Shown: positions 20,841 through 29,736 of the stretch, in pieces
Numbering within the stretch: position 1 is the first letter of the stretch
Layout of the letters: each line of letters begins with the position of its first letter
Source of the DNA: an uncultured Prevotellaceae bacterium
GTDB taxonomy: Bacteria; Bacteroidota; Bacteroidia; Bacteroidales; Bacteroidaceae
Direction of reading: 5' to 3'
NCBI GenBank assembly: GCA_946415365.1
Contig: CAMKSE010000010.1
Span: forward strand, 80,960-144,959
DNA: 64,000 bases
Made by a program: the position numbers and the translations under genes
The notes under the pieces: model-generated
The model's database searches: none
Told to the model about the DNA's origin: nothing
What the model saw: the letters and a program-made list of their open reading frames with translations, nothing else

Positions 20841-23330
20841 ATGAATTACACGATTGAGAAGATCACCACGCTTATTGGCGCCAGACGCATCGGTACTGCT
20901 GATGCGCAGATAGGCTGGCTCCTGACAGACAGCCGTTCATTGTGTTTCCCGGAGGAGACCTTGTTTTTCGCTTTGTCGTCGGCACGTAACGATGGCCACA
21001 AATATATCACGGACCTCTACCGTCGTGGTGTGAGGAACTTCGTGGTCGAGGCCAAGGGCGTACAGGAATATGTCGCTGGCGGGATGGCGGCGATGCCCGA
21101 TGCGAACTTCCTCGTAGTGCCCCACACGCTGGCAGCCCTGCAACGACTGGCTGAGCGACACCGGGACGAGTTCAATATCCCCATCGTCGGTATCACCGGC
21201 TCCAATGGTAAGACGATGGTCAAGGAGTGGCTATACCAGCTGCTCCTGCCCTCACAGAAGATTGTACGCTCCCCCCGCAGTTACAACTCCCAGATCGGTG
21301 TGCCCCTTTCCGTGTGGCTGCTCAACGAACAGACAGAGGTGGGTATCTTCGAGGCAGGTATCAGTCAGCCGGGAGAGATGTTTGCCTTGCGGGACATCAT
21401 CCAGCCAACTATCGGCGTACTGACCAGTCTTGGAGCGGCCCATCAGGAGAACTTCCGTTCGATGGAGGAGAAATGCATGGAGAAACTGGAACTGATGCAT
21501 GACACACAGGCGATGGTCTATTGTTCCGACAATGATATTGTGAGCCGTTGCATCCGTCGTATGCAGTATCAGGGCGAAAAAATCTCCTGGTCCAGGTGCG
21601 ACGAGAAGGCGGCGATGTTTGTGAAGGAGGTGAAGGAGGGGAAGCATGATGAGAATGTGACGCTGATCTGTTACATATATAAAGGTGAGGAGAACACATT
21701 CCGTATTCCCTTTATCGATGAGGCCAGTATTGAGAATGCCATCACCTGTGCGGCCGTCGCCCTGTGTCTTGGTCTGACGCCGGCACAGTTGCACGAACGT
21801 ATGCCCAAGCTGGAGCCGGTAGCGATGCGTCTGGAGGTGAAGGAGGGTCAGCGCGGTTGTATCCTCATCAACGACTCCTACAACAGTGACATCAACTCCC
21901 TTGACATCGCCCTCGACTTCATGAACCGTCGTGAGGCTTCGAAAAAGACGCTGATCCTCAGTGATATCTTCCAGACGGGCACGTCGCCCGAGGTGCTTTA
22001 TGCCCAGGTGAACGAACTGGCCGTGAAGCGCGGCATCCAGAAGTTCATCGGCATCGGTCCTGAGCTGACGGCCCAGGCAGACAAGATCCAGATGGCCGAC
22101 AAGCAGTTTTTTGCCGATGTGCCTCATTTCCTCTCCAGCGACGCCTTCAGCAGTCTCCGTAACGAACTGATCCTGTTGAAGGGTGCCCGTCCGTTCGGCT
22201 TCGACCAGATTACGGAACAATTGGAACAGAAGGTGCACGAGACCATCCTTGAGGTGAATCTCAATGCCGTGGTCGACAACCTGAACTATTACCGTTCGTT
22301 CCTGAAGCCGGAGACGAAGATGGTATGTATGATCAAGGCCGACGGCTATGGTGCTGGTGCCGTAGAGATAGCCAAGACGCTGCAGGATCATCGTGTAGAC
22401 TATCTTGCCGTGGCTGTGGCCGACGAGGGTGTGACGCTCCGTAAGGCCGGCATTACCGCCAACATCATGATCATGAACCCTGAGATGACCGCCTTCAAGA
22501 CCATGTTCGACTACGATCTCGAGCCTGAGGTCTATTCGTTCCGTCTGATGGATGCCCTCATCAAGGCAGCCCGTAAGGAGGGTATCACCGGCTGGCCCGT
22601 GCATATCAAGCTCGACACCGGCATGCACCGCCTTGGTTTTGACCCCGTGGGTGACATTGATGAAGTGATCGACCGCCTGAGACATCAGAATGCCATCATC
22701 CCACGTTCGGTGTTCAGTCATTTCGTGGGGTCCGACAGCGACGGCTTCGATGCGTTCTCTGCCAGACAGTTTGCCCTTTTTGATGAGGGTAGCCGGAAAC
22801 TCCAGAGTGCTTTCTCACATCATATCCTCCGCCACATGGACAACTCCGCCGGCATTGAGCATTTCCCGGAGCGACAGATGGACATGTGTCGTCTCGGTAT
22901 CGGCCTCTACGGCGTAGATCCCCGTGATAACCGTATGTTGTCAACGGTGAGCACACTGAAGACCACCATCCTCCAGATGCGCCATGTGCCGGCTGGGGAG
23001 ACGGTAGGGTATAGCCGTAAGGGTAAGATTGAACGTGACTCAGTCATCGCGGCCATTCCCATCGGCTATGCCGACGGTCTGAACCGCCACCTCGGCAATC
23101 GTCACGGCTATTGTCTTGTGCATGGTCAGAAGGCGGAGTACGTGGGTAATATCTGCATGGATGTCGCCATGATCGATGTGACGGATATTCCCTGTGTGGA
23201 GGGTGATCAGGTGGAGATTTTCGGTGAGCACCTGCCTGTCACCGTACTCAGCGATATCCTGGAGACCATCCCCTACGAGATGCTGACCGGCGTCTCAAAT
23301 CGTGTCAAGCGCGTCTACTTCCAAGATTAA
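20841..23330 (+). CDS. Fused MurF ligase and alanine racemase
   Basis: 829 residues, the fusion typical of Bacteroidetes. Residues 1-455 are a Mur ligase: TDSRS near 30, ATP loop GITGSNGKTMVKEW near 118, and the ILINDSYNSDINS segment; it adds D-Ala-D-Ala to UDP-MurNAc-tripeptide. Residues about 469-829 are a type III-fold PLP alanine racemase: EVNLNAVVDNLNYYRSFL, the PLP lysine in KADGYGAG near 499, GMHRLGF, and GNICMDVAMIDVT near the end. The fusion supplies D-Ala and uses D-Ala-D-Ala in one polypeptide. It has its own promoter, and a strong terminator follows the stop. Confidence 0.95.
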   Translation: MNYTIEKITTLIGARRIGTADAQIGWLLTDSRSLCFPEETLFFALSSARNDGHKYITDLYRRGVRNFVVEAKGVQEYVAGGMAAMPDANFLVVPHTLAALQRLAERHRDEFNIPIVGITGSNGKTMVKEWLYQLLLPSQKIVRSPRSYNSQIGVPLSVWLLNEQTEVGIFEAGISQPGEMFALRDIIQPTIGVLTSLGAAHQENFRSMEEKCMEKLELMHDTQAMVYCSDNDIVSRCIRRMQYQGEKISWSRCDEKAAMFVKEVKEGKHDENVTLICYIYKGEENTFRIPFIDEASIENAITCAAVALCLGLTPAQLHERMPKLEPVAMRLEVKEGQRGCILINDSYNSDINSLDIALDFMNRREASKKTLILSDIFQTGTSPEVLYAQVNELAVKRGIQKFIGIGPELTAQADKIQMADKQFFADVPHFLSSDAFSSLRNELILLKGARPFGFDQITEQLEQKVHETILEVNLNAVVDNLNYYRSFLKPETKMVCMIKADGYGAGAVEIAKTLQDHRVDYLAVAVADEGVTLRKAGITANIMIMNPEMTAFKTMFDYDLEPEVYSFRLMDALIKAARKEGITGWPVHIKLDTGMHRLGFDPVGDIDEVIDRLRHQNAIIPRSVFSHFVGSDSDGFDAFSARQFALFDEGSRKLQSAFSHHILRHMDNSAGIEHFPERQMDMCRLGIGLYGVDPRDNRMLSTVSTLKTTILQMRHVPAGETVGYSRKGKIERDSVIAAIPIGYADGLNRHLGNRHGYCLVHGQKAEYVGNICMDVAMIDVTDIPCVEGDQVEIFGEHLPVTVLSDILETIPYEMLTGVSNRVKRVYFQD

Positions 23331-23355
23331 CGTTAACGTTTGAGTAAAGAAAAAT

Positions 23356-23389
23356 TAGCGAAATGCATTGCGTTTCGCTATTTTTTTTG
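23356..23389 (+). terminator. Intrinsic terminator of murF-alr
   Basis: TAGCGAAA (23356-23363) pairs with TTTCGCTA (23373-23380), 9-base loop, then a run of eight T. The next promoter box begins one base after it. Confidence 0.9.
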
Positions 23390-23398
23390 TACTTTTGC
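23390..23398 (+). promoter_or_regulatory. Bacteroidetes -7 promoter box for the uronate cluster
   Basis: TACTTTTGC, 19 bases before the ATG at 23418 and directly abutting the terminator T-run. Confidence 0.7.
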
Positions 23399-23417
23399 AG
23401 CGACTAATTATATAACA

Positions 23418-24788
23418 ATGGAACAGGTATTCAGTTACATTATCAGTTTAGGGGCATCGGTGATGATGCCAATCCTTTTTACGATTATCGGCCTGTGCAT
23501 AGGCATGAAGTTCGGCAAGTCGCTCAAGAGCGGCCTGTATGTTGGTGTCGGTTTTGTGGGCCTGGGCATCGTCACGGCTCTGCTGACCAACAATTTCGGA
23601 AGTCCGCTGTCGGAGATCTCACGTCTCTACAATCTGCAGCTTGGCGTGTTCGACATGGGCTGGCCCGCCGCTGCCGCAGTGGCTTATAACACGGCTGTGG
23701 GTGCACTGATCATCCCCATCTGTCTGGGTGTGAACTTCCTGCTGCTTATCACCAAATGTACGCGCACGGTGAACATCGACCTTTGGAACTACTGGCATTT
23801 CGCCTTCATCGGTGCTGTGGCCTATTTTGTCATGGACGAGAGTCTGGCGTGGGGCTACTTTGCCGCCATCGTGTGTTACATCATCACGCTGGTGATGGCC
23901 GACCTGACTGCCGACAAGTTCCAAGGCTACTACGACGATATGGACGGTATTTCCATCCCGCAGCCGTTTTGTCAGAGTTTTACGGCCTTTGCCATTGGCA
24001 TCAACTGGCTGCTCGACAAGATTCCCGGTTTCTCGAAGCTCGACATCGATGCCGAGGGACTGAAGAAGAAGTTCGGTGTGCTCGGGGAACCCATCGTCCT
24101 TGGTGTGATCGTGGGGGCCCTGATTGGTGCTGTGGCCCAGCTCGATATCAAGAAGGTGCTCTTCCTGGGTGTGACGATGGGTGCCGTGATGGAACTGATT
24201 CCGCGTATCACGAAACTCTTCATCGACGGTCTGAAGCCGATAGCCGAGAAGACGCAGCAGGTGGTACAGAAGAAGTGGGCAGGCAAGAAAGTGTATATCG
24301 GCATGTCGCCCGCGCTGGTGATCGGTCATCCCACCACACTGGTGGCCTCGTTGATTCTGATTCCCGTAGCACTCTTGTTGGCAGTGGTGTTGCCGGGCAA
24401 TGAGTTCCTGCCGCTGGCCTCGTTGGCCGGTATGTTCTATGTGTTCGTGATGGTGCTGCCTTATACGAAGGGCAACGTGGTGAAGACCCTGATCATCGGT
24501 ATCGTCGCCGTGGGAATCGGTCTGTGGTTCGTGACGGACATGGCTCCTGCCTTCACGCAGGCAGCCCAGACGGTGTATGCGCAGACGCAGGATCCTGCTG
24601 CCAAGATCCCTGAGGGTTTCGAGGCCGGTGCACTCGACTTCGCGTCAAGCCTTTTCGGCTGGGTCATCTACAAGTGCGTGGCTTACCTGAAGTGGGTGGG
24701 CGCCGGTGTGCTCACACTCATCACGCTCGCTATGTTGTTCTGGAACAGAAAGCGTATCGTGGCGGATGAAAAATCAGCCGCGAAATAA
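23418..24788 (+). CDS. GatC-like PTS IIC permease (galactitol family)
   Basis: 456 residues, polytopic: starts with a hydrophobic helix (YIISLGASVMMPILFTIIG), then IGMKFGKSLKSGLYVGVGFVG, a PAAAAVAYNTAVGALIIPI segment and GEPIVLGVIVGALIGA, and the conserved IGMSPALVIGHPTTLVASL. These fit the PTS galactitol-type EIIC family. No EIIA, EIIB, HPr or EI gene is nearby, so either the phosphotransfer partners are elsewhere or it acts as a non-PTS carrier. The start is ATG 23418, since the longer reading would begin upstream of the promoter. The stop is the first TAA of the ATAACGNN array, and kduI follows 142 bases on, suggesting a uronate or related substrate. Confidence 0.85.
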   Translation: MEQVFSYIISLGASVMMPILFTIIGLCIGMKFGKSLKSGLYVGVGFVGLGIVTALLTNNFGSPLSEISRLYNLQLGVFDMGWPAAAAVAYNTAVGALIIPICLGVNFLLLITKCTRTVNIDLWNYWHFAFIGAVAYFVMDESLAWGYFAAIVCYIITLVMADLTADKFQGYYDDMDGISIPQPFCQSFTAFAIGINWLLDKIPGFSKLDIDAEGLKKKFGVLGEPIVLGVIVGALIGAVAQLDIKKVLFLGVTMGAVMELIPRITKLFIDGLKPIAEKTQQVVQKKWAGKKVYIGMSPALVIGHPTTLVASLILIPVALLLAVVLPGNEFLPLASLAGMFYVFVMVLPYTKGNVVKTLIIGIVAVGIGLWFVTDMAPAFTQAAQTVYAQTQDPAAKIPEGFEAGALDFASSLFGWVIYKCVAYLKWVGAGVLTLITLAMLFWNRKRIVADEKSAAK

Positions 24789-24904
24789 CGGGATTACGTG
24801 ATAACGGAATAACGATATAACGTGATAACGGAATAACGTTATAACGAGATAACGTGATAACGACAAGACGAAATAACGTCATATCGTCATAACGAAATAA
24901 CGAC
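24785..24904. repeat. ATAACGNN octamer array
   Basis: Fifteen contiguous 8-base units, core ATAACG (three units with one change: ATTACG, AAGACG, ATATCG) plus two free bases. It begins on the stop codon of the permease gene and ends 26 bases before kduI. As 8 is not a multiple of 3, TAA occurs in all three frames. Confidence 0.97.
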
Positions 24905-24930
24905 ATAATCAATTTAAAATAATAATAACA

Positions 24931-25905
24931 ATGAAAAAATCGATTTTGACTTTAATGCTTATGGGTAATTTGACGATGGGCTTCGGCCAGCAGAACGTGA
25001 ATTTCCAGACGGCCTGTCATCCCGAGGATGTGAAGCACTATGACACGAAGACCCTTCGTGAGCGTTTCGTGATGGAGAAGGTGATGGTGGCTGACGAGAT
25101 CAACCTGACTTATTCGCACTACGACCGTTTCATCTTCGGTGGTGCGATGCCGGTGAACAAAACCCTGAAACTGGAGAACTTCCTCGAGTTGGGTCTCGAC
25201 GTGGATCCCGGCATCAAGGAGAAGTACTTCCTCTATAACCGTGAGCTTGGTATCGTGAACTGCGGTCAGGGCGACGGTGTCGTTATCGTCGACGGCAAGG
25301 AGTATGCCCTCTCTCCGAAGGAGGCCCTCTACATCGGTCGCGGTCATATCGGCAAGGACCAGGACGTGAACAAGGAGGTGCTCTTCCGTTCCAAGGACCC
25401 GAAGACCCCGGCCAAGTTCTACCTGAACTCTGCCACTGCCCATCAGCACTATAAGACCCAGTGGATCACCCTCGACGGTCGTAAGGGTTCGCTGAAGGCA
25501 GCTGTCTGGGGACCTGTCGGTTCACTGGAGGAGTGCAATAACCGCACTGTCTACAAGCTCATTGTGAACGATGTGCTGGAGGAAGGTCCCTGTCAGCTGC
25601 AGCTCGGTCTGACCCAGCTGAATCCCGGAGCAGCCTGGAACACGATGCCCCCTCACACCCACGGCCGTCGTATCGAGGCTTACTACTATTTCAACCTGCC
25701 CGAGGAGCAGACCATCGCCCACATCATGGGTGAGCCTCAGGAGAGTCGTGTGGTATGGCTGCACAACGAGCAGGCCATCATGTCGCCCGAGTGGAGCATG
25801 CATGCTGCTGCCGGTACCTATTACTATACCTTCATCTGGGGTATGGCCGGCGAGAACCTCTATTATAACGATAAGGACAATATTCCCGTAATTGACATTA
25901 AATAA
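24931..25905 (+). CDS. kduI: 5-dehydro-4-deoxyuronate isomerase KduI with signal peptide
   Basis: 324 residues. KduI converts 5-keto-4-deoxyuronate to 2,5-diketo-3-deoxygluconate in pectin and glycosaminoglycan breakdown. Family signatures: [41 protein letters not shown], and the metal site in [15 protein letters not shown] (His, His, Glu) near residue 240 with a further His in WSMHAAAGT. It is about 45 residues longer than cytosolic KduI, and the extra N-terminus ([20 protein letters not shown]) looks like a cleavable signal peptide, so a periplasmic location is predicted. Its exuT-like neighbour starts 2 bases after the stop. Confidence 0.9.
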   Translation: MKKSILTLMLMGNLTMGFGQQNVNFQTACHPEDVKHYDTKTLRERFVMEKVMVADEINLTYSHYDRFIFGGAMPVNKTLKLENFLELGLDVDPGIKEKYFLYNRELGIVNCGQGDGVVIVDGKEYALSPKEALYIGRGHIGKDQDVNKEVLFRSKDPKTPAKFYLNSATAHQHYKTQWITLDGRKGSLKAAVWGPVGSLEECNNRTVYKLIVNDVLEEGPCQLQLGLTQLNPGAAWNTMPPHTHGRRIEAYYYFNLPEEQTIAHIMGEPQESRVVWLHNEQAIMSPEWSMHAAAGTYYYTFIWGMAGENLYYNDKDNIPVIDIK

Positions 25906-25907
25906 CT

Positions 25908-27356
25908 ATGGCACCTGTACAAAAAACTAAGATGACCAACTTCCGCTGGGTTATCTGCGGGCTGCTGTTCCTGGCAACCACGATCAACTATATGGACCGT
26001 CAGGTTCTGTCATTAACATGGAAGGACTTTATCGCTCCGGAGTTCCACTGGACGGACGGTGATTACGGTACGATCACCGGTATGTTCTCCCTCTTCTATG
26101 CCATCGCGAACCTCTTCGCCGGTAAGTTCATCGACTGGATGGGCACCAAGAAGGGCTACCTTATCGCCATCTTCGTATGGTCGCTGGGTGCTGTGCTGCA
26201 CGCCGGCTGTGGCTGGGTGGCTATGACTGTTGAGGGCTACGACTCTGTGGCTCAGCTGGGTCAGCTGACAGGTGATGCTGCCGTCGCCATCGCCACGATC
26301 TCCGTATGGCTCTTCCTCAGCTGTCGTATGATTCTTGCCGTTGGTGAGGCCGGCAACTTCCCAGCTGCCATCAAGGCTACTGCCGAGTACTTCCCGAAGA
26401 AGGACCGTGCTTTCTCGACCTCCATTTTCAACAGTGGCGCCTCTGTGGGTGCCCTGGCTGCTCCTGCCACCATTCCCCTGTTGGCTCGTGCCTGGGGTTG
26501 GGAGATGGCCTTTATCATCATCGGTTGCCTCGGCTTCATCTGGATGGCGCTGTGGATGTGGCTCTATGAGAAGCCCCGCCAGAACAAGCGTGTGAACCAG
26601 GCCGAGTTGAACTATATTGAGCAGGACAGTGACCTTGCTGATGTCCAGAACCGTGAGGAGGTGAAAGAGGAGAAGACCATTCCGTTCTTCGACTGTTTCA
26701 AGTACAAGCAGACCTGGTCGTTCCTCGTGGGTAAGTTCATGACCGACGGTGTATGGTGGTTCTTCCTGTTCTGGGCGCCTGCCTACTTCAGTGACCAGTA
26801 TGGCTATACCTCCGACTCAGCGATGGGTATTGCTCTGATCTTCACCCTTTATGCCATTGTGACGGTGATCTCAATCGGTGGAGGTTATCTGCCGACGTAT
26901 TTCGTCGACAAGAAGGGCATGAATCCTTATCTGGGTCGCATGCGTGCGATGTTTATCTTTGCCTGCTTCCCGGTATTAGGTCTGTTTGCGCAGCCCCTTG
27001 GTGCCTATAGTGCGTGGTGGCCCGCCATTCTCATCGGTCTGCTCGGTGCAGGTCATCAGGCCTGGTCTGCCAACCTCTTCTCAACCATTGGTGACATGTT
27101 CCCGAAGTCGACGATCGGTACGATTGTCGGTCTTGGAACGATGGCAGGTGGTATCGGTTCGATGTCCATCAACCTCGGCTCGGGTAAGTTCTTCGACTGG
27201 GCAGCTGCCCAGGGCAGTGCCTTCCAGTTCTTCGGTTTTGAAGGCAAGCCTGCCGCCTACATGGTGGTGTTCTGTATCTGTGCCGTGGCCTATCTCATCG
27301 GCTGGTGCATCATGAAGGCCCTCGTGCCGAAGTACAAGCCCATTACAGTGGAATAA
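25908..27356 (+). CDS. exuT: MFS hexuronate transporter, ExuT-like
   Basis: 482 residues, about 12 membrane helices. The start WVICGLLFLATTINYMDRQVLS and the loop GKFIDWMGTKKGY are signatures of the anion:cation symporter group that includes ExuT; VGEAGNFPAAIKATAEYFPKKD is another. The gene follows kduI by two bases, so uronates or ketodeoxyuronates are the likely substrates. There is a long central cytoplasmic loop (ENRVNQAE...EVKEEKTIPFFDCF). It is part of the permease-kduI-exuT unit started at 23390. Confidence 0.9.
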   Translation: MAPVQKTKMTNFRWVICGLLFLATTINYMDRQVLSLTWKDFIAPEFHWTDGDYGTITGMFSLFYAIANLFAGKFIDWMGTKKGYLIAIFVWSLGAVLHAGCGWVAMTVEGYDSVAQLGQLTGDAAVAIATISVWLFLSCRMILAVGEAGNFPAAIKATAEYFPKKDRAFSTSIFNSGASVGALAAPATIPLLARAWGWEMAFIIIGCLGFIWMALWMWLYEKPRQNKRVNQAELNYIEQDSDLADVQNREEVKEEKTIPFFDCFKYKQTWSFLVGKFMTDGVWWFFLFWAPAYFSDQYGYTSDSAMGIALIFTLYAIVTVISIGGGYLPTYFVDKKGMNPYLGRMRAMFIFACFPVLGLFAQPLGAYSAWWPAILIGLLGAGHQAWSANLFSTIGDMFPKSTIGTIVGLGTMAGGIGSMSINLGSGKFFDWAAAQGSAFQFFGFEGKPAAYMVVFCICAVAYLIGWCIMKALVPKYKPITVE

Positions 27357-27367
27357 TCTATTAGAAG

Positions 27368-28885
27368 ATGATTAGAAAACTTATTATCGTATTATCATTT
27401 GTATCTTTCGTGTCCATCTATGGCCAGGGGACGTTTGCCAGCATGAAAGCGCAAATGACAGACCAGTCCCTGCCATTGGTGAATCTCACCTTCAATGAAA
27501 GCAACCTTAATTCGGAAGACTATATAGAGGGAAAAATTGAGATTGTGGACAAGCAGATGAGGACAGTGTATGGAGAAGAATCTGTCGAATATGATGCTGA
27601 TTTCCGAATCAGAGGCGGTTCTATTGCTGGCTTAGACAAGAAGTCCTTTGCCGTGAAGTTGTTCGAATACAGTAAGAAAGGCAAGAAAAAGGATGTGGAT
27701 GCTGCTATCTTCGGAATCAGGGAAGAAAAGCCTGATAACAGCTGGATCCTTGATGCGATGGGGTATGACAAGCTGAGGATGAGGAACCGTGTCTGTTTCG
27801 ACCTCTGGAACGAGATGAGTGGCACACCTTATGCTACGAATTATGACAACCGGAACGGAACGAAAGGTCAGTTTGTAGAAGTATTCATCAATGGCATCTA
27901 TCATGGTCTTTACTGCCTGACCGATAAGATAGACCGTAAATTGCTTGATGGAACGAAGTATGATGAAAGCACAGGCGTGCACGGCCTTCTCTACCAGGGA
28001 CACGAGTGTGAAGGCGATGCCGGGCGTTTGCTTTCATACGACAGCAATGCCGATACAGGAAGTACGACGTGGAATACCTGGGAGCTTCAATATCCTGATG
28101 ATTATCCTTCCGCTCAAGCCTGGCAGCCCCTCAAGGACCTGATTGACTTCTGTTCGGCTAATACTGTCGACGAAGACTTCCTCAGTAACTACACAAGTCA
28201 TTTCTATAAGTCTAACCTTGTAGACTATATGGTGATGACGATGGCCTTGAATGTGATGGACAATCTCTATAAGAATACATTCCTCTCTGTGAGGGATATT
28301 CAGGATGACGTCAATCAAAAGGATATCTTCACACTGACTCCCTGGGACATGGACGGCTCATTGGGAAGAACCAATAAGGGCATTGCCAATGATGTCTGTG
28401 ATGTAACAAGGTATAATGGTGTGGCCCCATACAACAGACTGTATAAAGACAATATGGACGGTTTTGCCGATGCCGTGAAGAAGAAGTGGCTTGAACTTCA
28501 GACCACCACCTTCTCCGTGGAGCATGTCCATAGTGTTCTGGATGCTTATGCCGCCATGTTCGTCTCTTCAGGGGCCTGGGAGCGCGAGTACAACAAATGG
28601 GGCGGAAACGCTGAAGTCCCATTGACAGCGTCTGTCTCTGATGAACTGTCGTATGTCAAGGGCTGGTATGAGAGTCATTTCAAAAACCTTTGCGATAGCT
28701 GGGGTTGGAGAGGTGATGTCAATGGAGACCTTAAGGTCGACATGGATGATGTCGGTTTCCTCTGTGACATCATCATGGGGAAAACGACGGAATTCGAGTT
28801 CAATAAGGCCGACGTAAACTTAGATGGCTCCATCAATGCCTCGGATATTGTAGAGGCTATCAGGCTGATGCCAGAAACAGAATAA
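27368..28885 (+). CDS. Secreted CotH-kinase-like protein with C-terminal dockerin
   Basis: 505 residues. Signal peptide (MIRKLIIVLSFVSFVSIYGQ). CotH domain about residues 40-400: DADFRIRGGSIAGLDKKSF, WILDAMGYDKLRMRNR, FVEVFINGIYHGLYCLTDKI, and FTLTPWDMDGSLG, matching the atypical secreted kinase family. Residues about 446-502 form a type I dockerin: two Ca-binding repeats, DVNGDLKVDMDDVGFL and DVNLDGSINASDIVEAI. Dockerins bind cohesins in cellulosome-like complexes, so this protein may be docked to a surface scaffold, although none is in the window. It starts 11 bases after the exuT-like gene and ends at a terminator. Confidence 0.88.
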   Translation: MIRKLIIVLSFVSFVSIYGQGTFASMKAQMTDQSLPLVNLTFNESNLNSEDYIEGKIEIVDKQMRTVYGEESVEYDADFRIRGGSIAGLDKKSFAVKLFEYSKKGKKKDVDAAIFGIREEKPDNSWILDAMGYDKLRMRNRVCFDLWNEMSGTPYATNYDNRNGTKGQFVEVFINGIYHGLYCLTDKIDRKLLDGTKYDESTGVHGLLYQGHECEGDAGRLLSYDSNADTGSTTWNTWELQYPDDYPSAQAWQPLKDLIDFCSANTVDEDFLSNYTSHFYKSNLVDYMVMTMALNVMDNLYKNTFLSVRDIQDDVNQKDIFTLTPWDMDGSLGRTNKGIANDVCDVTRYNGVAPYNRLYKDNMDGFADAVKKKWLELQTTTFSVEHVHSVLDAYAAMFVSSGAWEREYNKWGGNAEVPLTASVSDELSYVKGWYESHFKNLCDSWGWRGDVNGDLKVDMDDVGFLCDIIMGKTTEFEFNKADVNLDGSINASDIVEAIRLMPETE

Positions 28886-28888
28886 ATG

Positions 28889-28925
28889 TCAGGGGTTCCT
28901 CGGTTGAGGAGCCCCTGATTGTTTC
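28889..28925 (+). terminator. Intrinsic terminator of the uronate/CotH unit
   Basis: TCAGGGGTTCCTC (28889-28901) pairs with GAGGAGCCCCTGA (28906-28918), one wobble, 4-base loop, then TTGTTTC. It lies 4 bases after the CotH stop. Confidence 0.85.
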
Positions 28926-28995
28926 AAACTTTCCCAAAACGGAAAACTTTTTATTAAAAAAACTCCGAAAGTTTCCCGAAATCGAAAATTATTTG

Positions 28996-29004
28996 TACCT
29001 TTGC
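28996..29004 (+). promoter_or_regulatory. Bacteroidetes -7 promoter box
   Basis: TACCTTTGC, 24 bases before the ATG at 29029. Confidence 0.7.
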
Positions 29005-29028
29005 GGCGGCTAAAGTAATCATCATGTT

Positions 29029-29736
29029 ATGCAGATAGAAACAAGAAATGAGATGCTGAAGCGCATAGCCGCTGAACTGATGTCGGTTGCCTCGAAGACG
29101 GGCAGTGACCTGACGGGAGAGAGAATCGTCAGTCTGTTGGAACAGAGTCTGAAGGCCCTTCAGCCTGACGACGCCGACAAACTGGTGCAGTTGACTGACC
29201 TGACTCTGGCAGGTGCCTCCCAGTATCGTCGTCCTGATGTGACCGAGGTCCGTCCTCAGCAGCTCGAGTGCGATGTCGTGCGTTTCCAGAATAATAAAGA
29301 GAAGTGGGTGGCCCTGGTGGGTCTGCTCGACGGTTATCCCTATGAGATCTTCACAGGTCTCCAGGATGACGAGGAGGGTATCATCCTCCCAAAGACCGTC
29401 ACCAAGGGAAAGATCATCAAGCAGGTGAACCCTGACGGCTCTAAGCGCTACGATTTCCAGTTTGAGAACAAGCGAGGCTACAAGACCACCGTTGAAGGAC
29501 TCTCTGAGAAGTTCAATCCCGAGTACTGGAACTACGCCAAGCTCATCTCCGGCGTGCTGCGCTATGGCATGCCCCTGGAGCATGTCGTGCGTCTGGTAGG
29601 CTCGCTCTCGCTGAAAGATGAGAGCATCAACACCTGGAAGACCGGTGTGGAGCGTGCGTTGAAGAAGTACATCCCCGGTGTCCATGAAGAGGAAGATTCT
29701 GACGCCGCGAAGACAGATAACGTTGCTGACGTATGA
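29029..29736 (+). CDS. Stand-alone protein like the C-terminal part of a B12-dependent ribonucleotide reductase
   Basis: 235 residues. Residues about 60-215 (KLVQLTDLTLAGASQYRRPD, ECDVVRFQNNKEKWVALVG, GYPYEIFTGLQDDEEGI, YWNYAKLISGVLRYGMP, SINTWKTGVERALKKYIP) resemble, to my recollection, the region just before the Cys-rich C-terminal end of Bacteroidetes adenosylcobalamin-dependent ribonucleotide reductases. The catalytic barrel and the terminal zinc-ribbon cysteines are absent, and the first 55 residues are a separate helical segment. It has its own promoter and intact frame, so it is not obviously a pseudogene. Its TGA overlaps the folB ATG. Confidence 0.55.
   Translation: MQIETRNEMLKRIAAELMSVASKTGSDLTGERIVSLLEQSLKALQPDDADKLVQLTDLTLAGASQYRRPDVTEVRPQQLECDVVRFQNNKEKWVALVGLLDGYPYEIFTGLQDDEEGIILPKTVTKGKIIKQVNPDGSKRYDFQFENKRGYKTTVEGLSEKFNPEYWNYAKLISGVLRYGMPLEHVVRLVGSLSLKDESINTWKTGVERALKKYIPGVHEEEDSDAAKTDNVADV

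Noticed and set aside
21252..22721. 489-codon minus-strand ORF opposite murF-alr
   Set aside because: Antisense shadow with no recognisable motifs.
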